DNA of 64,000 nucleotides from the NCBI GenBank assembly GCA_029959085.1, contig JARWIR010000001.1:69750899-69814898 (forward strand). The letters run 5' to 3'. The DNA comes from Nemophila menziesii. Taxonomy: Eukaryota > Streptophyta > Magnoliopsida > Boraginales > Hydrophyllaceae. The stretch's first letter is position 1; every line of letters begins with the position of its first letter. Shown here one piece after another: positions 53,920 through 64,000 of the stretch. The notes under the pieces are model-generated. The model saw only the letters and a list, made by a program, of their open reading frames with translations, had not been told where the DNA came from and ran no database searches. The position numbers were made by a program, and so were the translations under genes.

Positions 53920-55630
53920 GGTCAAGGTTAAAGTTAGGGTTAAGGTTTTTCTTTGGTTGCTCATGAAGAAGAAGGTTAGGTTAAGGTTAAGGTTGAGTTT
54001 AAGTTTAAGGTTAGGGTTAAGGTTTAGGTCAAGGTTAAGGATAAGGTTAAAGTGAAGGTTAAAGTTAAGGGTTAAGGTTAAATTTAATTTTAAGATTAAG
54101 GTTAAGTTAGAGTTAAGGATCAAGATTAAACGTTTAAGGTTTAACAAAATTCCAGGTTTAAGGTCGAATATTAGCGCGATGATTCTTCATCTGTTTAAGG
54201 TTAAGGTTACAATTAAAATGAAAGTTAAGGTTAAGGTTGAAATTTAAGGTTAAGGTTAAGGTTTAAGGTTTAGGTTAAGGTTTAAGGTTTAAGGTTTAGG
54301 TTAAGGTTTAAGATTTAAGGTTAAGGTTTAAGGTTCAAGGTTCAAGGTTCAAGGTTCATGGTTCAAGGTTCAAGATTAAGGTTACGTTTTAACTTCAAGG
54401 TTAAGGTTACGTTTTAACTTCAAGGTTAAGGTTATGGTTAAGATTTAGGTTAAACTTAAGATAAAGGTGAAGGTAAAGGTAAAGGTAAAGGTTAAGGCTT
54501 GAGATTTAAGGTTTAAGGCTTAAGGGTTAAGGTTAAAGTTAAGGTTAAAGTGAAGATGAAGATAAGGCTGTAAGGTTTAAGGTTCAAGTTCAAGGTTTAA
54601 GGATTAAGGTTTAAGGTTTAAGGTTAAAGGTTAAAGGCTAAGATTAAAGTTAAGGTTAAGGTGATGATGAAGATTAGGGTTTAAGATGTAAGATGTAAGG
54701 TTTAAGGTTTATGTTTTACGGTTAAGTTTAATGTTAAGTTTAAGATTAAGGTTAATGTTAAGGTTAAGGTTTAGTTTAAGGTTAAGTTTAAATTCAGGAT
54801 TAGGTTAAGGCTAAGGCTAAGGATAAGGTTAAGAATAAGGTTAATAGTTAAGGGGTTAAGGTTATGGATAATAGGTTGAGTATTAATGTTAAGGTATAGT
54901 TTAAGTTTAAGGTTAAAGTTAAGGTTAAGGTCAAGGTTAAGATCAAGGTTAAGATCAACGTTAAGGTTAAGGTATAGTTTAAGTTTAAGGTCAAGGTTAA
55001 GGTTAAGGGTAAGGTCAAGGTTAAGGTCAAGGTTAAGGTTAAGGTTAAGGTTAAGGTTAAGGTTAAGGTTAAAGTTAAGGTTAAGGTTAAGGTTAAAGTT
55101 AAGGTAAAGGTAAAGGTAAGGGTAAAGGTAAAGTTAAAAATAAAGTTAAAGATCAAGGTTAAGTTTAAAGTTAAGGTTACAGTTAAGGTTAAGGTTAAGG
55201 TTAAGGTTAAGGTTAATGTTAAGGTTAAGGTTAAGGTTAAGGTTAAGTTTAAGTTTAAGGTTAAGATCAAGGTTAAGGTTAAGGTTAAGGTTTGGATTTG
55301 GGTGTAGGTTAAGGTTAAGGTTGAGGTTAAGGTTAAGGTTAAGGTTAAGGTTAAGGTTAAGGTTAAGGTTAAGATAAAGGTTAAGGTTAAGGTTAAGGGT
55401 AAGGTTAAGGTTAAGGGTAAATTTAATGTTAAGGTTAATAGTTAAGGGTCTAAGGTTATGTATAAGGGGTTGAGGGTTAAGGTTAAGGTTTAGTTTAAGG
55501 TTAATGTTAAGGTTAAGGTTAACATCAAGGTCAAGGTCAATGTCAAGGTCAAAGTCACGTTCACGGTCAAGGTCAAAGTTAAGGTTGTGTATAAGGGTTA
55601 ATGTTTAGATTAAGGTTAAGGTTAATTTAA
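53920..55630. repeat. Degenerate TTAAGG hexamer array 2
   Basis: About 1.7 kb of the same hexamer family as array 1, at the same position in its unit. The most regular part (55010-55380) is nearly pure GGTTAA. Leu-Thr and Arg-Leu repeat frames across it are translations of the repeat. Confidence 0.95.
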
Positions 55631-56239
55631 ATATTAGACGATTAACACGGTGGTCTTAGAACTTCTTTTGTAGAAAAAATTGTTGGAAATTATATACTTT
55701 GCATCATTTCCTAAGAAATAAAGGCTTATATACGACATCAAATACCAACACTTAATAAAATATTAATTTACGGCGTTAAGTTATATCCTTCTCCCACTAC
55801 TTGTAGTACTTAGTTTTAAATATGTATTCTATAAGAGATTATTATATCTAGAAGAAATTCTCTTTACAAAATAGGTTTTTTATATATAAAATTGACTACC
55901 AATTTTCTTTAAATGGATACTCTTATAAAAATATATTGGCTCACTTTTTCCAAATTATTAAATAAAGATTTTCGACAAATATGTTTTATAAATTAAATAT
56001 ATCATCAATAACAAAGATAAAAAGAAAAGTAAAGAGATAAATTTGATAATAAATAAGAAAATGAGAGAAATTCGAAAATTATGAGACAAATTGGAGAATT
56101 ATAAGAAAAATAGAGGATTTTTAAATGTTAAGAGGAAAAATTAAATGCATGATAGTTTTATAATTTTTATAATAAAAAATGTAACTTTCATTGATATATT
56201 TTTAAAATAAAATATAATTCATTCCGCTATTAAAGTTTT

Positions 56240-57360
56240 CAAACAATCTAGATTATAAAGTAAGGTTTTCCACATAACTGGTGGGCAGAATTGATTCTAG
56301 CCCCAACATAAGTGGTGGTCAGGATCATTTTTGCCCCCACCGTCATTAATGTCATTAATTAATTCCTATTTACTTAATAAATTTCTTATTAATTCATCTT
56401 TATTTACATAAGTGGTGGCCAGTATTGATTCTTGTTAAACATAACTGGTGGCCAGGATCGTTTCTGGCCCCACCTATCATTAATACCATTAACTATTTAT
56501 TCTTTAATTAAAAAAATCTATATTATAAAGTGAGGTTTTCCACATAAGTGGTGGCCATGATTGATTCTAGTCCCAACATAAGTGGTGGCTAGGATCATTT
56601 CTGGCCCCACATATCATTAATGTCATTAATCATATTCTATTTACTTAATAAATCTCTTATTAATTAATTTTTATTTACAAAAGTGGTGGCCATGATTGAT
56701 TCTAGACAAACATAACTGGTGGCGAGAATCGTTTCTGGCCCCACCTATAATTAATACCATTAACTATTTATTTTTTAATTAAAAAAATCATATCATAAAA
56801 CAAAATACCTTAAATCACTCCCTTATTTCTCTCATTATTCTTTTATTGTTCTCATAAATCTCTTATTAATTAATCTTTATTACTTAATAAAAAAAATTAT
56901 ATTTTAACACAAAAATAGTTAAATCACTCCCTTATTTTTCTCATTATTCTTTTATTCTTCTCATAAATCTCATTGTTCATTATTATTTCATAAATTATAT
57001 TTTAAAACAAAAAACCTTAGATCACTGCCTAATTGTTCTTACGAGATTTATGAGAAAAATAAAAGAACAATGAGAGAAATAAGGGAGTGATTTAAGGTTT
57101 TTTGTTTTAAAATATAATTTTTTTTATTAAGTAAATAAAGATTAATTAATAAGAGATTTATGAGAAGAATAAAAGAATAATGAGAGAAATAAGGGAGTGA
57201 TTTAAGGTATTTTGTTTTATAATATAATTTTTTAATTAAAGAATAAATAGTTAATGGTATTAATGACAGGTGGGGCCAGAAACAATCCTGGCCACCACTA
57301 TGTTTGGCCAGAATCAATCCTGGCCACCACTTATCAAAAAACTGTGTAATATAATATAGA
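56240..57360. repeat. Inverted cluster of Helitron 5' ends
   Basis: Plus-strand ends TCTAGATTATAAAGTAAGG (56247) and TCTATATTATAAAGTGAGG (56518), each followed by ttttccacataa.tggtgg, face minus-strand ends within 57030-57360. The atttatgagaa.aataaaaga.caatgagagaaataaggg segment occurs twice in tandem (57045, 57155) and reversed at about 56815-56965, so the region is partly palindromic. Confidence 0.75.
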
Positions 57361-58612
57361 TTTGTTTCAAACAAAAAAAGAAAAAGAGAAGCATACTCTA
57401 AAATTATGTATAAAACTATGTTAAAACTAAGTTAGTATTTTTTTTTTGTCATTAATTGAAACTCAATTACAATACTGTTTCAGGAGAATATTACAAAATC
57501 TAATATGTTCTTCAACACTATTCGAGTTCTCCACCGGAATTTCTCCCATTTTCCTAGCGCATTTTGCATAGTTATCAGCTAAATATTTCTTTAACATAAT
57601 GAAATATTTAAATACTTTAATAAATATCATTGTCCAATTTTAAAGAAATAACCTCATATCCTTGTTTCATTGAGAATTTAAAGATTTTGAATATAACTTT
57701 AAGTTTAATCTTTTGTAGACATTAACTAATAATTAAAAAAAAAAAATATGTCAAGAATTGTGAAGAGATTTCGTTCAATTAAATATTAAAATAGAAAATA
57801 AGAAAATAAATCAACGACAGACATAGAAAGTTTGAGTATAGGGGTTTAATGTCCTTTAAAAAATATTCCAACTTTTACTTATAAGATGATAAAAAATGTA
57901 TTAAATTTTTTCCTAACATAACATCTCATTTTTATTTAAAATAAAAACTAGATTTGTCATAAACTTACAATAGTTACTAAACCTTCGAAAAACTAATATA
58001 ATATTATATCATTGTAAGTATATTTAACTATATATAACTTTTTATAATAAGTATACTTGTAGATTAGGTCAAATATATATACACACATCGGATGCTAAGA
58101 TTTAGAACAATTAGTAAGGTTCGGGACATCGACTTGAAAAAAAATGTAGGTAATTTCTAATTCATGGAGGGCTAATACTATTCAGAAGTAGTACCTATCA
58201 ACGTGAATGAATTAATTAGTATAAATCAATAATGGTTTTTATAAGAAAAATAATTAAACTTATAATATTTCTAAAATTATATTGCATATATATTATTTAT
58301 AAAATTAATTAATGATACTAATAATTTTGGTTAATGTAAAATAAAACGAGATAAAAAATATCGAGAAATGTGAAAGTAATTTGATTCAAATGATTTTTGT
58401 GAGGAAGATAGAATCTTGAGAACTTGCTCATTGGTCGTTAAGAGTGTTATTTTTTAATACATGGGAAATCCTACGACCGTGTATTGTTTAAGACTGTGTC
58501 TTGTTAAGAGTGAAATGAATAAGCATTTTTAAATCGATGGAGAAAGATTGATCTAGGATAAATAAAATGGACTGTGAAGATAGACTTGTAGGATAAGTTT
58601 AATCGTAAAATG
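57361..58612. other. Unassigned AT-rich stretch
   Basis: No gene. A T run followed by gtcattaatt (57440-57460) may be the poly(A) end of a minus-strand retroposon. Confidence 0.4.
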
Positions 58613-58859
58613 TCATATATATATATATATATATATATATACATTTTTCGAGGTGTTTGCAATATAAGTCCATATATTATACAAAAAATTGTAATATAAG
58701 TCCTTATATTATGTAAAATGGTAAAATAAATCCTTATATTTTACAAAGTTGCACTATAAGTCCTATATTAAGTAAAGATTGCACTATAAGTCTTAATATT
58801 AATTTTTTTAAAATTAATTATTCTATAAATAAAATAATTATAAGATTAATAAAATAAAT
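58613..58859. repeat. (AT)n tract and about 35-bp tandem repeat
   Basis: AT dinucleotides at about 58614-58641. They are followed by four or five diverged units of the form gcaatataagtccttatatt (about 58660-58800). Confidence 0.85.
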
Positions 58860-59008
58860 TTTAAAATTTAGGGGGGGCCAAAAGATGATTTTAAAAAATT
58901 TTGGGGTGAAAAGTTAGCATAATTAATTTTTTTTTTTTTAAGTAGTACATTTTTTTTTAAGTCAGGGGGGGCATGGACCCCCCCTAGGGAAGGGCTGGCT
59001 CCGCCCCT
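58860..59008. mobile_element. hAT-type element, one end only
   Basis: It ends GGCTGGCTCCGCCCCTG, preceded by gggggggcatggacccccc, resembling the right end of the hAT element at 554-1034 (cccctaagg-type C/G-rich subterminal, then tggctccgcccctg). The opposite CAGGGGCGGAGCC end is not seen to the left, so it is truncated or hidden. It interrupts the Copia 3' LTR. Confidence 0.6.
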
Positions 59009-59318
59009 GCAGACAAGCCATTAGAGCTAGACAAGAAATACATAGAAGGAAGGAAGAAGTTGAAGAAGGAGAGAAAATAATTTTAGGATAGTTTTGATTT
59101 TCATGACTAGATCAAATGGGTTTACAATTGTATTTATAGCTAACTAATTTGTATCTATACATTGTATCTATATACACTAGCTGGCAAAAAATCAAAACCA
59201 GCTATTCAAACAAACTTTCAACTGCAAAATAGTTATTTGCAGTTTCTTCCTTTTTCTTCTTCTTATGTCAAAATTTGCTCCAGCTCTTTTTGCTCTAATA
59301 ACGAGCTTATATTCCAAG
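59009..59318 (-). mobile_element. Copia 3' LTR, truncated by hAT end
   Basis: On the minus strand it follows a polypurine stretch (TGTGGGGGAATCT, about 59331-59319) and starts TGGAATATAAGC. A TATA-like CTATAAATAC lies at about 59131-59140, and the LTR breaks off at the hAT end. Confidence 0.6.
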
Positions 59319-60015
59319 ATTCCCCCACAAGAGAAACATGGATATTTGTAATGCTCAGCTTGTTAAGGTTGTGATGAAACGCAAGAGAACCAAGTGGTTT
59401 AGTGAACATGTCGACTAGATGTAAAGTTGATGTATTGTAAAACAGTTTGATAATTCCCGAGTTGAGCTTCTCACGTGTGATTTTACAGTAAATATCAACG
59501 TGTTTAGTTCTCTCGTGTTGGATTGTATTGGTGGACATGGCAATAGCTGACTTACTATCTGAGTATATATGTGCAGGAAAGTTATGTGAGAAACCATAAA
59601 TTTGTAAGACATATAAAAGCCATTGAATTTCACATGTTGTAGCAGCTAATGCATGATATTCTACCTCTATAGATGATTTACTAAATGTTGTTTGTTTCTT
59701 AGTTTCCCATGATATTAATTAATCACCCAGAATAACACAAAAACCCGTAATACTTCTTCTAGTGTCTACACACCCTGCTCAGTCACTATCACAAAACTAT
59801 TTTAGTTTGATCTCTGAAGATGATGAAAAAAATACTCCCTGTCCTGGAGTCATTTTTATATAGCGTAGAACACGTTGAATTGCATTCCAATGATTATTGG
59901 ATAGATTTGACAAGAATTGGCTCAAACAATTAACAGAGTAAGTGAGGTCAGGCCTGGTAATTGTCAAGTATAAAAGCCTACCTATCAACCTTCTGTAAGA
60001 AGAAGGATTTTCCAA
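59263..60015 (-). pseudogene. Copia RNase H region relic
   Basis: Minus-strand frames 60015-59797 (NPSSYRRLIGRLLYLTITRP, DLTYSVNCLSQFL) and, after stops, a VDTRRSITGFCVILGD-like block. Then VEYHALAATTCEIQWLLYVL and HIYSDSKSAIAM lead into 59538-59263 with HERTKHVDIYCKITREKL and LVDMFTKPLG. These are the ordered motifs of the Copia RT-RNase H end. Multiple stops make it nonfunctional. Confidence 0.9.
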
Positions 60016-60732
60016 TGGATTATCATTCCATAGGAAAAGAAACTAGCTTAGAGCCAAAAACTCCACATTCATCTAATATATCTAGAGTAAACTTTCTTTG
60101 ACAAAGTGAAATCCCTTTTGAACTTCTAGCAACTTCTATACCAAGAAATAATTTCAGTTCACCTAAGTCCTTGATGTAGAATTCAGAGCGAAGAAATTCA
60201 CCTAGATTGTTAATTATTGAGATAGAGCTACTTGTGATAATAATGTCATCTACATAGACTAGCAGAGCAATAAAATCTGAGCAGTATCCTTTAGTGAAAA
60301 GACTTTAATCACTATTGGAGTGAGAGAAGCCATAGAGTAGTAATGTAGAGGAAAGTTTGGTAAACTGTTGCCTAGAAGCTTGTTTTAAACCATATAGACT
60401 TTTAGTTAGTTGACATACTGAGTTGATGGAGCTATAAGACCATGAGTAATCCTCATGTAAACTTCTTCATTCAGATCACCATGAAAAAGGTCATTGTTGA
60501 CATCTAACTGATGTAAATTCCATTTATTTATTGAAGCTAGTGCAATCATTAGTGTAATGGATGTAAGCTTCGCTACAGGAGAGAAAGTGTCAAAAAAATC
60601 TAGACCTTCTTGCTGATTATATCCCTTAGCTACCAATCTTGTTGTGTGTCTCTCAAGAGTACCAACTGCTTTATATTTGAGTTTAAAAACCCATTTACAT
60701 CCAATAGGTTTCATATTATCTTGTAGAGGCAC
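60016..60732 (-). pseudogene. Copia reverse transcriptase relic
   Basis: The frame 60732-60406 has KPIGCKWVFKLKYKAVGTLE, RLVAKGYNQQEGLDFFDTFS, LHQLDVNNDLFHGDL and EEVYM, the canonical Copia RT blocks. After a break, minus-strand translation at about 60400-60100 shows [11 protein letters not shown] and VYVDDIIITSSSISI, with the YVDD catalytic box intact, then IKDLGELKLFLGIEVARS. Stops interrupt it, including in [13 protein letters not shown]. Confidence 0.92.
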
Positions 60733-60768
60733 AGTCTTCCAGGTTTTATTACTTTCTAGGTCTGAAAG

Positions 60769-61916
60769 TTAATTTTGAATGGCTTTCATCCATTCAGAAG
60801 AATTGGAAGCTTGTGTGTATGTTTTTGGTTCAGTTTGAATACTTGTAGATGCAATAAAATGACTATATTTATTTGAAAATTGTTGTGTACTGAGAAAGTC
60901 TTGTATACGGTAGAGAGTAACTTGTTTGTTAGGAGCAACTTGTCTTAGAGGAGATTGAGAAGTGCATAGAGATGTTGAGTGGAAATTATAATCCTTGAGG
61001 TAAGCATGAGTCTGTCTTGTTCTAGTTGGTTTGTTTGGTTGTGTATTTCCAGTGGTGGAGGGGTTGTGTTGAGGATTTGATGCTTTCGTGTTGTTTATAC
61101 CAAAATAGGTATTGGTTGAGGGTGGGAAGAGGAAAGTATGAAGGTTTAGAGATAGAGTTGTATCAGACAAAGGAAAGATTGTTTCATGAAAAACAACATT
61201 CCTGGAGATGAAAGATTTATTTGTTGTGATGTCCAAAAATTTATAATCTTTTGTTGCCAAAGGGTAGCTCAAGAAGACACATTTGATGGCTCTTGGGTCA
61301 AACTTTGTTATTCCTTGTCGAAGTGTTGATGCATAGCATAAAGAGCCAAATACTCTAAGGTGAGTCAAGGTTGGAGGTTTATATATAATACTTGGTAGGG
61401 AGAAAGATTGTCTAGTAATGGAGTAGGTAATCTATTTATGAGGTGTGTTGCAGTTATAATGGATTCTGACCAGAATTGTATAGGAAGTTTAGACTGAAAT
61501 ATCAATGTTCTAGCTGCGATTAATAGGTGTTGATGTTTTCTTTTAACAAGTCCATTTTGTTGAGGAGTCTCAACACAACTCAGTTGATGCATAATTCCAT
61601 AAATTGAGTAAAAAGAGTCTAAACTAAACTCTAGTCCATTGTCTAACCTTAGTTTTTTTATTTTAATTTGAAACTGAGTTAAAATTAGATTTTAGAATAT
61701 AATAAGATGAGTGTGCACTTCTGATTTACTAGACATCAAATAAACCCAAGCGCACCTTGAGAAATCATCAACAATAGTTAAGAAGTATTTGTGACCTGAA
61801 TGAGAAATCTCTTTAAATGGACCCCATATATCATAATGGATTAACTTAATACATGCAGTAGTTCTTGATTGAGATATAGGTAACATTAATTTCTGTTTTT
61901 TTCTGCAAAATGACAA
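60769..61916 (-). pseudogene. Copia integrase relic
   Basis: The frame 61916-61692 has LIHYDIWGPFKEISHSGHKY and LTIVDDFSRCAWVYL (catalytic Asp region; the usual H-x-D is HYD). 61592-61365 has SCVETPQQNGLVKRKHQHLL, where the catalytic Glu position (usually VERKH) reads VKRKH, a lost active residue. 61368-60769 has [20 protein letters not shown] and the post-integrase linker. The segment around 61690-61600 holds further stops. Confidence 0.9.
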
Positions 61917-61984
61917 GTTTTACAAATATTAGAATGTAAAAAAGGAAATTGAAGAATCTATATCTTTAAGAGCTTGAAGTTTAG

Positions 61985-62545
61985 CTAAAGATGGATGGCC
62001 AAGTTTGGAGTGCCATAATCAAATTTCTGAGTAAAGGCTGAGAAAAAAGAAGGTGTATGGGTAGGTGTTTGTAGGTAGTAGAGACCATTCTTCTCATATG
62101 CAATCCTAATCATCCTCTTGGTCCTTGAATCATGTAATTCACAATGTGAAGTAAAGAAAGAAACTGAGATATTTGAATCTTTAGTTAGTTTAGGGATGAA
62201 GAGCAAGTTGTGTTTAAATAGTGGAACACATAAGAAATTATTCAAGATAATGTGATGATCCAAATGTATGCTTCCTTTATGAGTAGCAGAAACAACATGA
62301 CCATTAGGCAATGAGACAGGAATGCTAACACTAGAGAAATCCTTAGTGTAAAAAGAAGAAGAAAATATGAGATGATCTGTTGCTCCTGTATCACGTATCC
62401 AAGATGATGAGGGTGGATATGTACCTTCTTGAATGAAGACATGATGTACAACTGGCACATTGGTTAAAGTACTATGAGCCAAGGCCATTAGTTTCCCTAT
62501 TTCTTTAGGAGTAAAATCCATAAGAGATGAGTGTTTTAGGTTCAT
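61985..62545 (-). pseudogene. Copia protease and pre-integrase region relic
   Basis: The minus frame 62545-61985 contains SSWIRDTGATDHLIFSSSF, where the family has W-x-x-D-S-G-A-T-x-H; here DTGATDH keeps the active aspartate. SLPNGHVVSATHKGSI and FLCVPLFKHNLLFIPKLTKD follow, as usual. The HLRLGH-type zinc segment lies beyond 61985 and is broken. Confidence 0.88.
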
Positions 62546-62603
62546 TGTTGCCTTCTTCAGCTGTCATAACACAATGAGCTTTTGGATGATGATTAGTTAA
62601 AAC

Positions 62604-63479
62604 TCATTTCCCTTTAGTACCACTCCATCCAATAGGATAACTATGTATTTGAAAACATTTCTCAATTATGTGCCCAGTATAGCCACAATGAGTACATATC
62701 ACTTTCTTTCTTTCACCATAGAAGTTAGGATTTGACACATTCTTGACATAGAAAGCTTGAGAAGAAGTAGTATCAATGTTATTTATGAGTAAACGCTGAC
62801 TCTCTTCTTGAATCAACATAGCAAAAACCAAATTAATCTTGGGTAGTGGATCCATTAGCAAAATCTGACTTCTTACTGCATAGTAAGAATCATTCAATCC
62901 TATCAAAAACTTGATAACAAAATTATTTGGATGCCTTTCAATGAGAGTGTCTAGCAATTTACAGGTACATTGATTCATGTGTCCACAAGAACAAATAGGC
63001 ATAGGATGAAAGTGAGCAGATTCATCCAAAAGTGACTTGAACTTTGCAAAATATTTTGAAATTGAGCTGGAGTTTTGAGCAATAGAACTCAGAGATTTTT
63101 CAAGATGAAAAACTCTTGTCACATTACTCTTACAAAACCTTGTCTTAATTTCATTGTAGAGATTAGAAGAAGAGTTTACATATAGTATACTACCTCCGAT
63201 TTCTTTAGAAATTTAGTTTAGAAGCCAAGAAAGTACCAAGTTATTTGAACGATTTCAAGCTGAGAAGAGTGATAAATCTATGAGAGATGGTTGATGAATA
63301 TCTCCATTGATAAAACCTAGCTTGTTCCTGACAGAAAGGGAGATCTCTATGGCTTTAGCCCATTAAAGGTCATTGTCGCTTGTAAGGACCTCAGAAACAA
63401 GTGAATTTCATGTGTTTTCACTTGCATGGAGGTAGTATGGACTAGAAAAATCTTCAATAATGGAAGCATTTTGTGCCAT
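62604..63479 (-). pseudogene. Copia gag relic
   Basis: A start ATG at 63479 on the minus strand gives MAQNASIIEDFSSPYYLHAS, matching the gag N-terminus (P.YLH..D). It is interrupted by stops before SVRNKLGFINGDIHQPSLID. The frame 63122-62604 holds the gag core (DTLIERHPNNFVIKFLIGLN, LLMDPLPKINLVFAMLIQEE) and the zinc knuckle CTHCGYTGHIIEKC (CX2CX4HX4C), then HSYPIGW. Confidence 0.9.
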
Positions 63480-63536
63480 TGTTTGTTGTAAGGAAAGTGT
63501 CTATAGAGTATATTTGAGAAGTGTGGAAGAATTTTC

Positions 63537-63547
63537 TTCTGATACCA
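63537..63547 (-). promoter_or_regulatory. Copia primer binding site (initiator tRNA-Met type)
   Basis: The minus strand reads TGGTATCAGAA, complementary to the 3' end of initiator tRNA-Met (family TGGTATCAGAGC), directly after the LTR end GGCAATTTAAGA. The gag ATG lies 58 bp downstream. Confidence 0.8.
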
Positions 63548-63792
63548 TCTTAAATTGCCAACACAACCAAAAATTTGAACTGTTAGGAGAAGACATTATA
63601 TTAATGAGATTTTACACTCCACTGCCACCCACTGTAAATATGCACGTGCAAAGCTTAGATCTTTCTAAACTCTACTAAACTTATATGGATTCTACTAAGC
63701 TTGCACGTGAGGGGGCGTGTTGCAGTGTAAAATCTCATTAGTATAATGTTTTCTCCTAACGGTTCGGGCTTTTAGTTGTTGCAATTTAAGAT
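63547..63792. repeat. Near-palindrome of Copia LTR ends
   Basis: Arms 63547-63618 and 63721-63792 are inverted copies carrying caatttaag, gttaggagaa.acattata and aatgagattttacact. The inner part is also roughly symmetrical (gcacgtgcaaagcttag versus ctaagcttgcacgtg). It is a head-to-head duplication of an LTR end rather than an independent element. Confidence 0.8.
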
Positions 63793-64000
63793 TAATTAAA
63801 ATGAAAATTTGTATACTTTTAAGTATACTCTAACAAACATATAAAACTTTTCTCTTTCTACTGGCCACCCTTGCCTAGCTGGAGGTAGGCGAGCCCCTCT
63901 CCTAGCTTTTTGATCGATGTCTCGTCTAGTAACTTGTCTAGCTTGTGGCAGGCGAGCTCCCACTCACTCACTAGAAAAAATGTCCCTTTTTTATAATGTT
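63793..64000. other. Flank at window end, no gene
   Basis: AT-rich then GC-richer sequence with a repeated ctagct..aggcgagc word (about 63876 and 63938). Possibly part of an LTR; not resolved. Confidence 0.3.

Larger units (their letters stand above)
53838..57360 (-). mobile_element. Helitron-like unit 2 (non-autonomous)
   Basis: On the minus strand it starts TCTATATTATATTACACAG at 57360, preceded by A as expected for A/T insertion. It ends at 53838 with GTGTCTTCAGACAC and GGGTTTTACCTAGT. Its terminal 100 bp matches unit 1 almost base for base, as do the blocks after the hexamer array (ggaaattatatactttgcat at 55684 versus ggaaattatttacattgcat at 52275) and the 5' ends (aagtggtggccaggattgat). 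Extra 5'-end copies in opposite orientation occur at 56247 and 56518. No coding capacity. Confidence 0.75.

Noticed and set aside
54848..55270. Leu-Thr repeat protein on the minus strand, and Arg-Leu frames on the plus strand
   Set aside because: Pure translation of the hexamer repeat; equal-length frames exist on both strands and no domain is present.
55010..55380. Hexamer arrays as interstitial telomere repeats
   Set aside because: The unit is GGTTAA/TTAAGG, not the plant telomere unit TTTAGGG, and both arrays lie inside units with Helitron ends.
1..64000. tRNA, rRNA or snRNA genes
   Set aside because: No stretch with complete A and B boxes plus cloverleaf, and no ribosomal or spliceosomal RNA signature was recognised by eye; a dedicated scan was not possible.

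Overview
This window is dicot-type plant nuclear DNA: AT-rich, crowded with decayed transposable elements, and holding one intact host gene. Every superfamily seen (Athila-lineage Gypsy and Copia LTR retrotransposons, L1-type LINEs with a plant RNase H tail, tRNA-like SINEs, MULE, hAT and CACTA DNA transposons, Helitrons with a CTAGT end) and the plant-only MCTP gene fit an angiosperm. I cannot name the species.

Host gene. At 43776-46775 lies one uninterrupted 999-residue coding region for a multiple C2 domain and transmembrane region protein (MCTP). It is preceded by a TATA box, a transcribed leader and a probable 5' UTR intron whose donor region is tandemly duplicated. No other intact host gene is visible.

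Left part (1-16.9 kb). A 3' half of an Athila-like element (1-3.9 kb) carries a solo LTR (297-1739), which itself carries a hAT element (554-1034). A second LTR-like stretch follows (4.3-5.7 kb). Next come L1-type LINE relics (5.75-9.3 and 9.93-11.1 kb) with a hAT MITE at 9355-9922, two minus-strand SINEs around a CACTA-like remnant, and copy 1 of a terminal-inverted-repeat family with a GAGTACTC array (12.5-13.9 kb). A MULE transposase pseudogene (about 14.4-16.9 kb) has a hAT MITE inside its reading frame.

Nested Athila block (16.95-36 kb). Element A (+) carries only gag, protease and a short integrase-tail-like segment. Element B (-) splits it, with LTRs 18626-20184 and 32049-33604 and target duplication GGACC. 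B in turn contains element C (+, about 24195-31918), which has the same gag-protease-tail layout as A. B retains an integrase, while A and C lack RT, RNase H and integrase core. A fourth fragment, F (-), abuts A near 35.03 kb. All four share palindromic CGGTATACCG-type repeats after the coding region, and B, C and F share a 3' UTR hairpin.

Middle (36-42 kb). This holds AT-rich satellites, a roughly 0.9-kb minisatellite around TGTGTATTC, a tandem duplication, copy 2 of the GAGTACTC family (minus) and a foldback MITE just upstream of the MCTP gene.

Right part (46.8-64 kb). Copy 3 of the GAGTACTC family and a minus-strand LINE tail are followed by two homologous Helitron-like units of about 3.4-3.5 kb, joined head to tail at 53838, each with a long degenerate TTAAGG array. 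A degenerate minus-strand Ty1-copia element (about 63.5-59.0 kb) follows; its 3' LTR is cut by a hAT end and its 5' side ends in an inverted LTR duplication.
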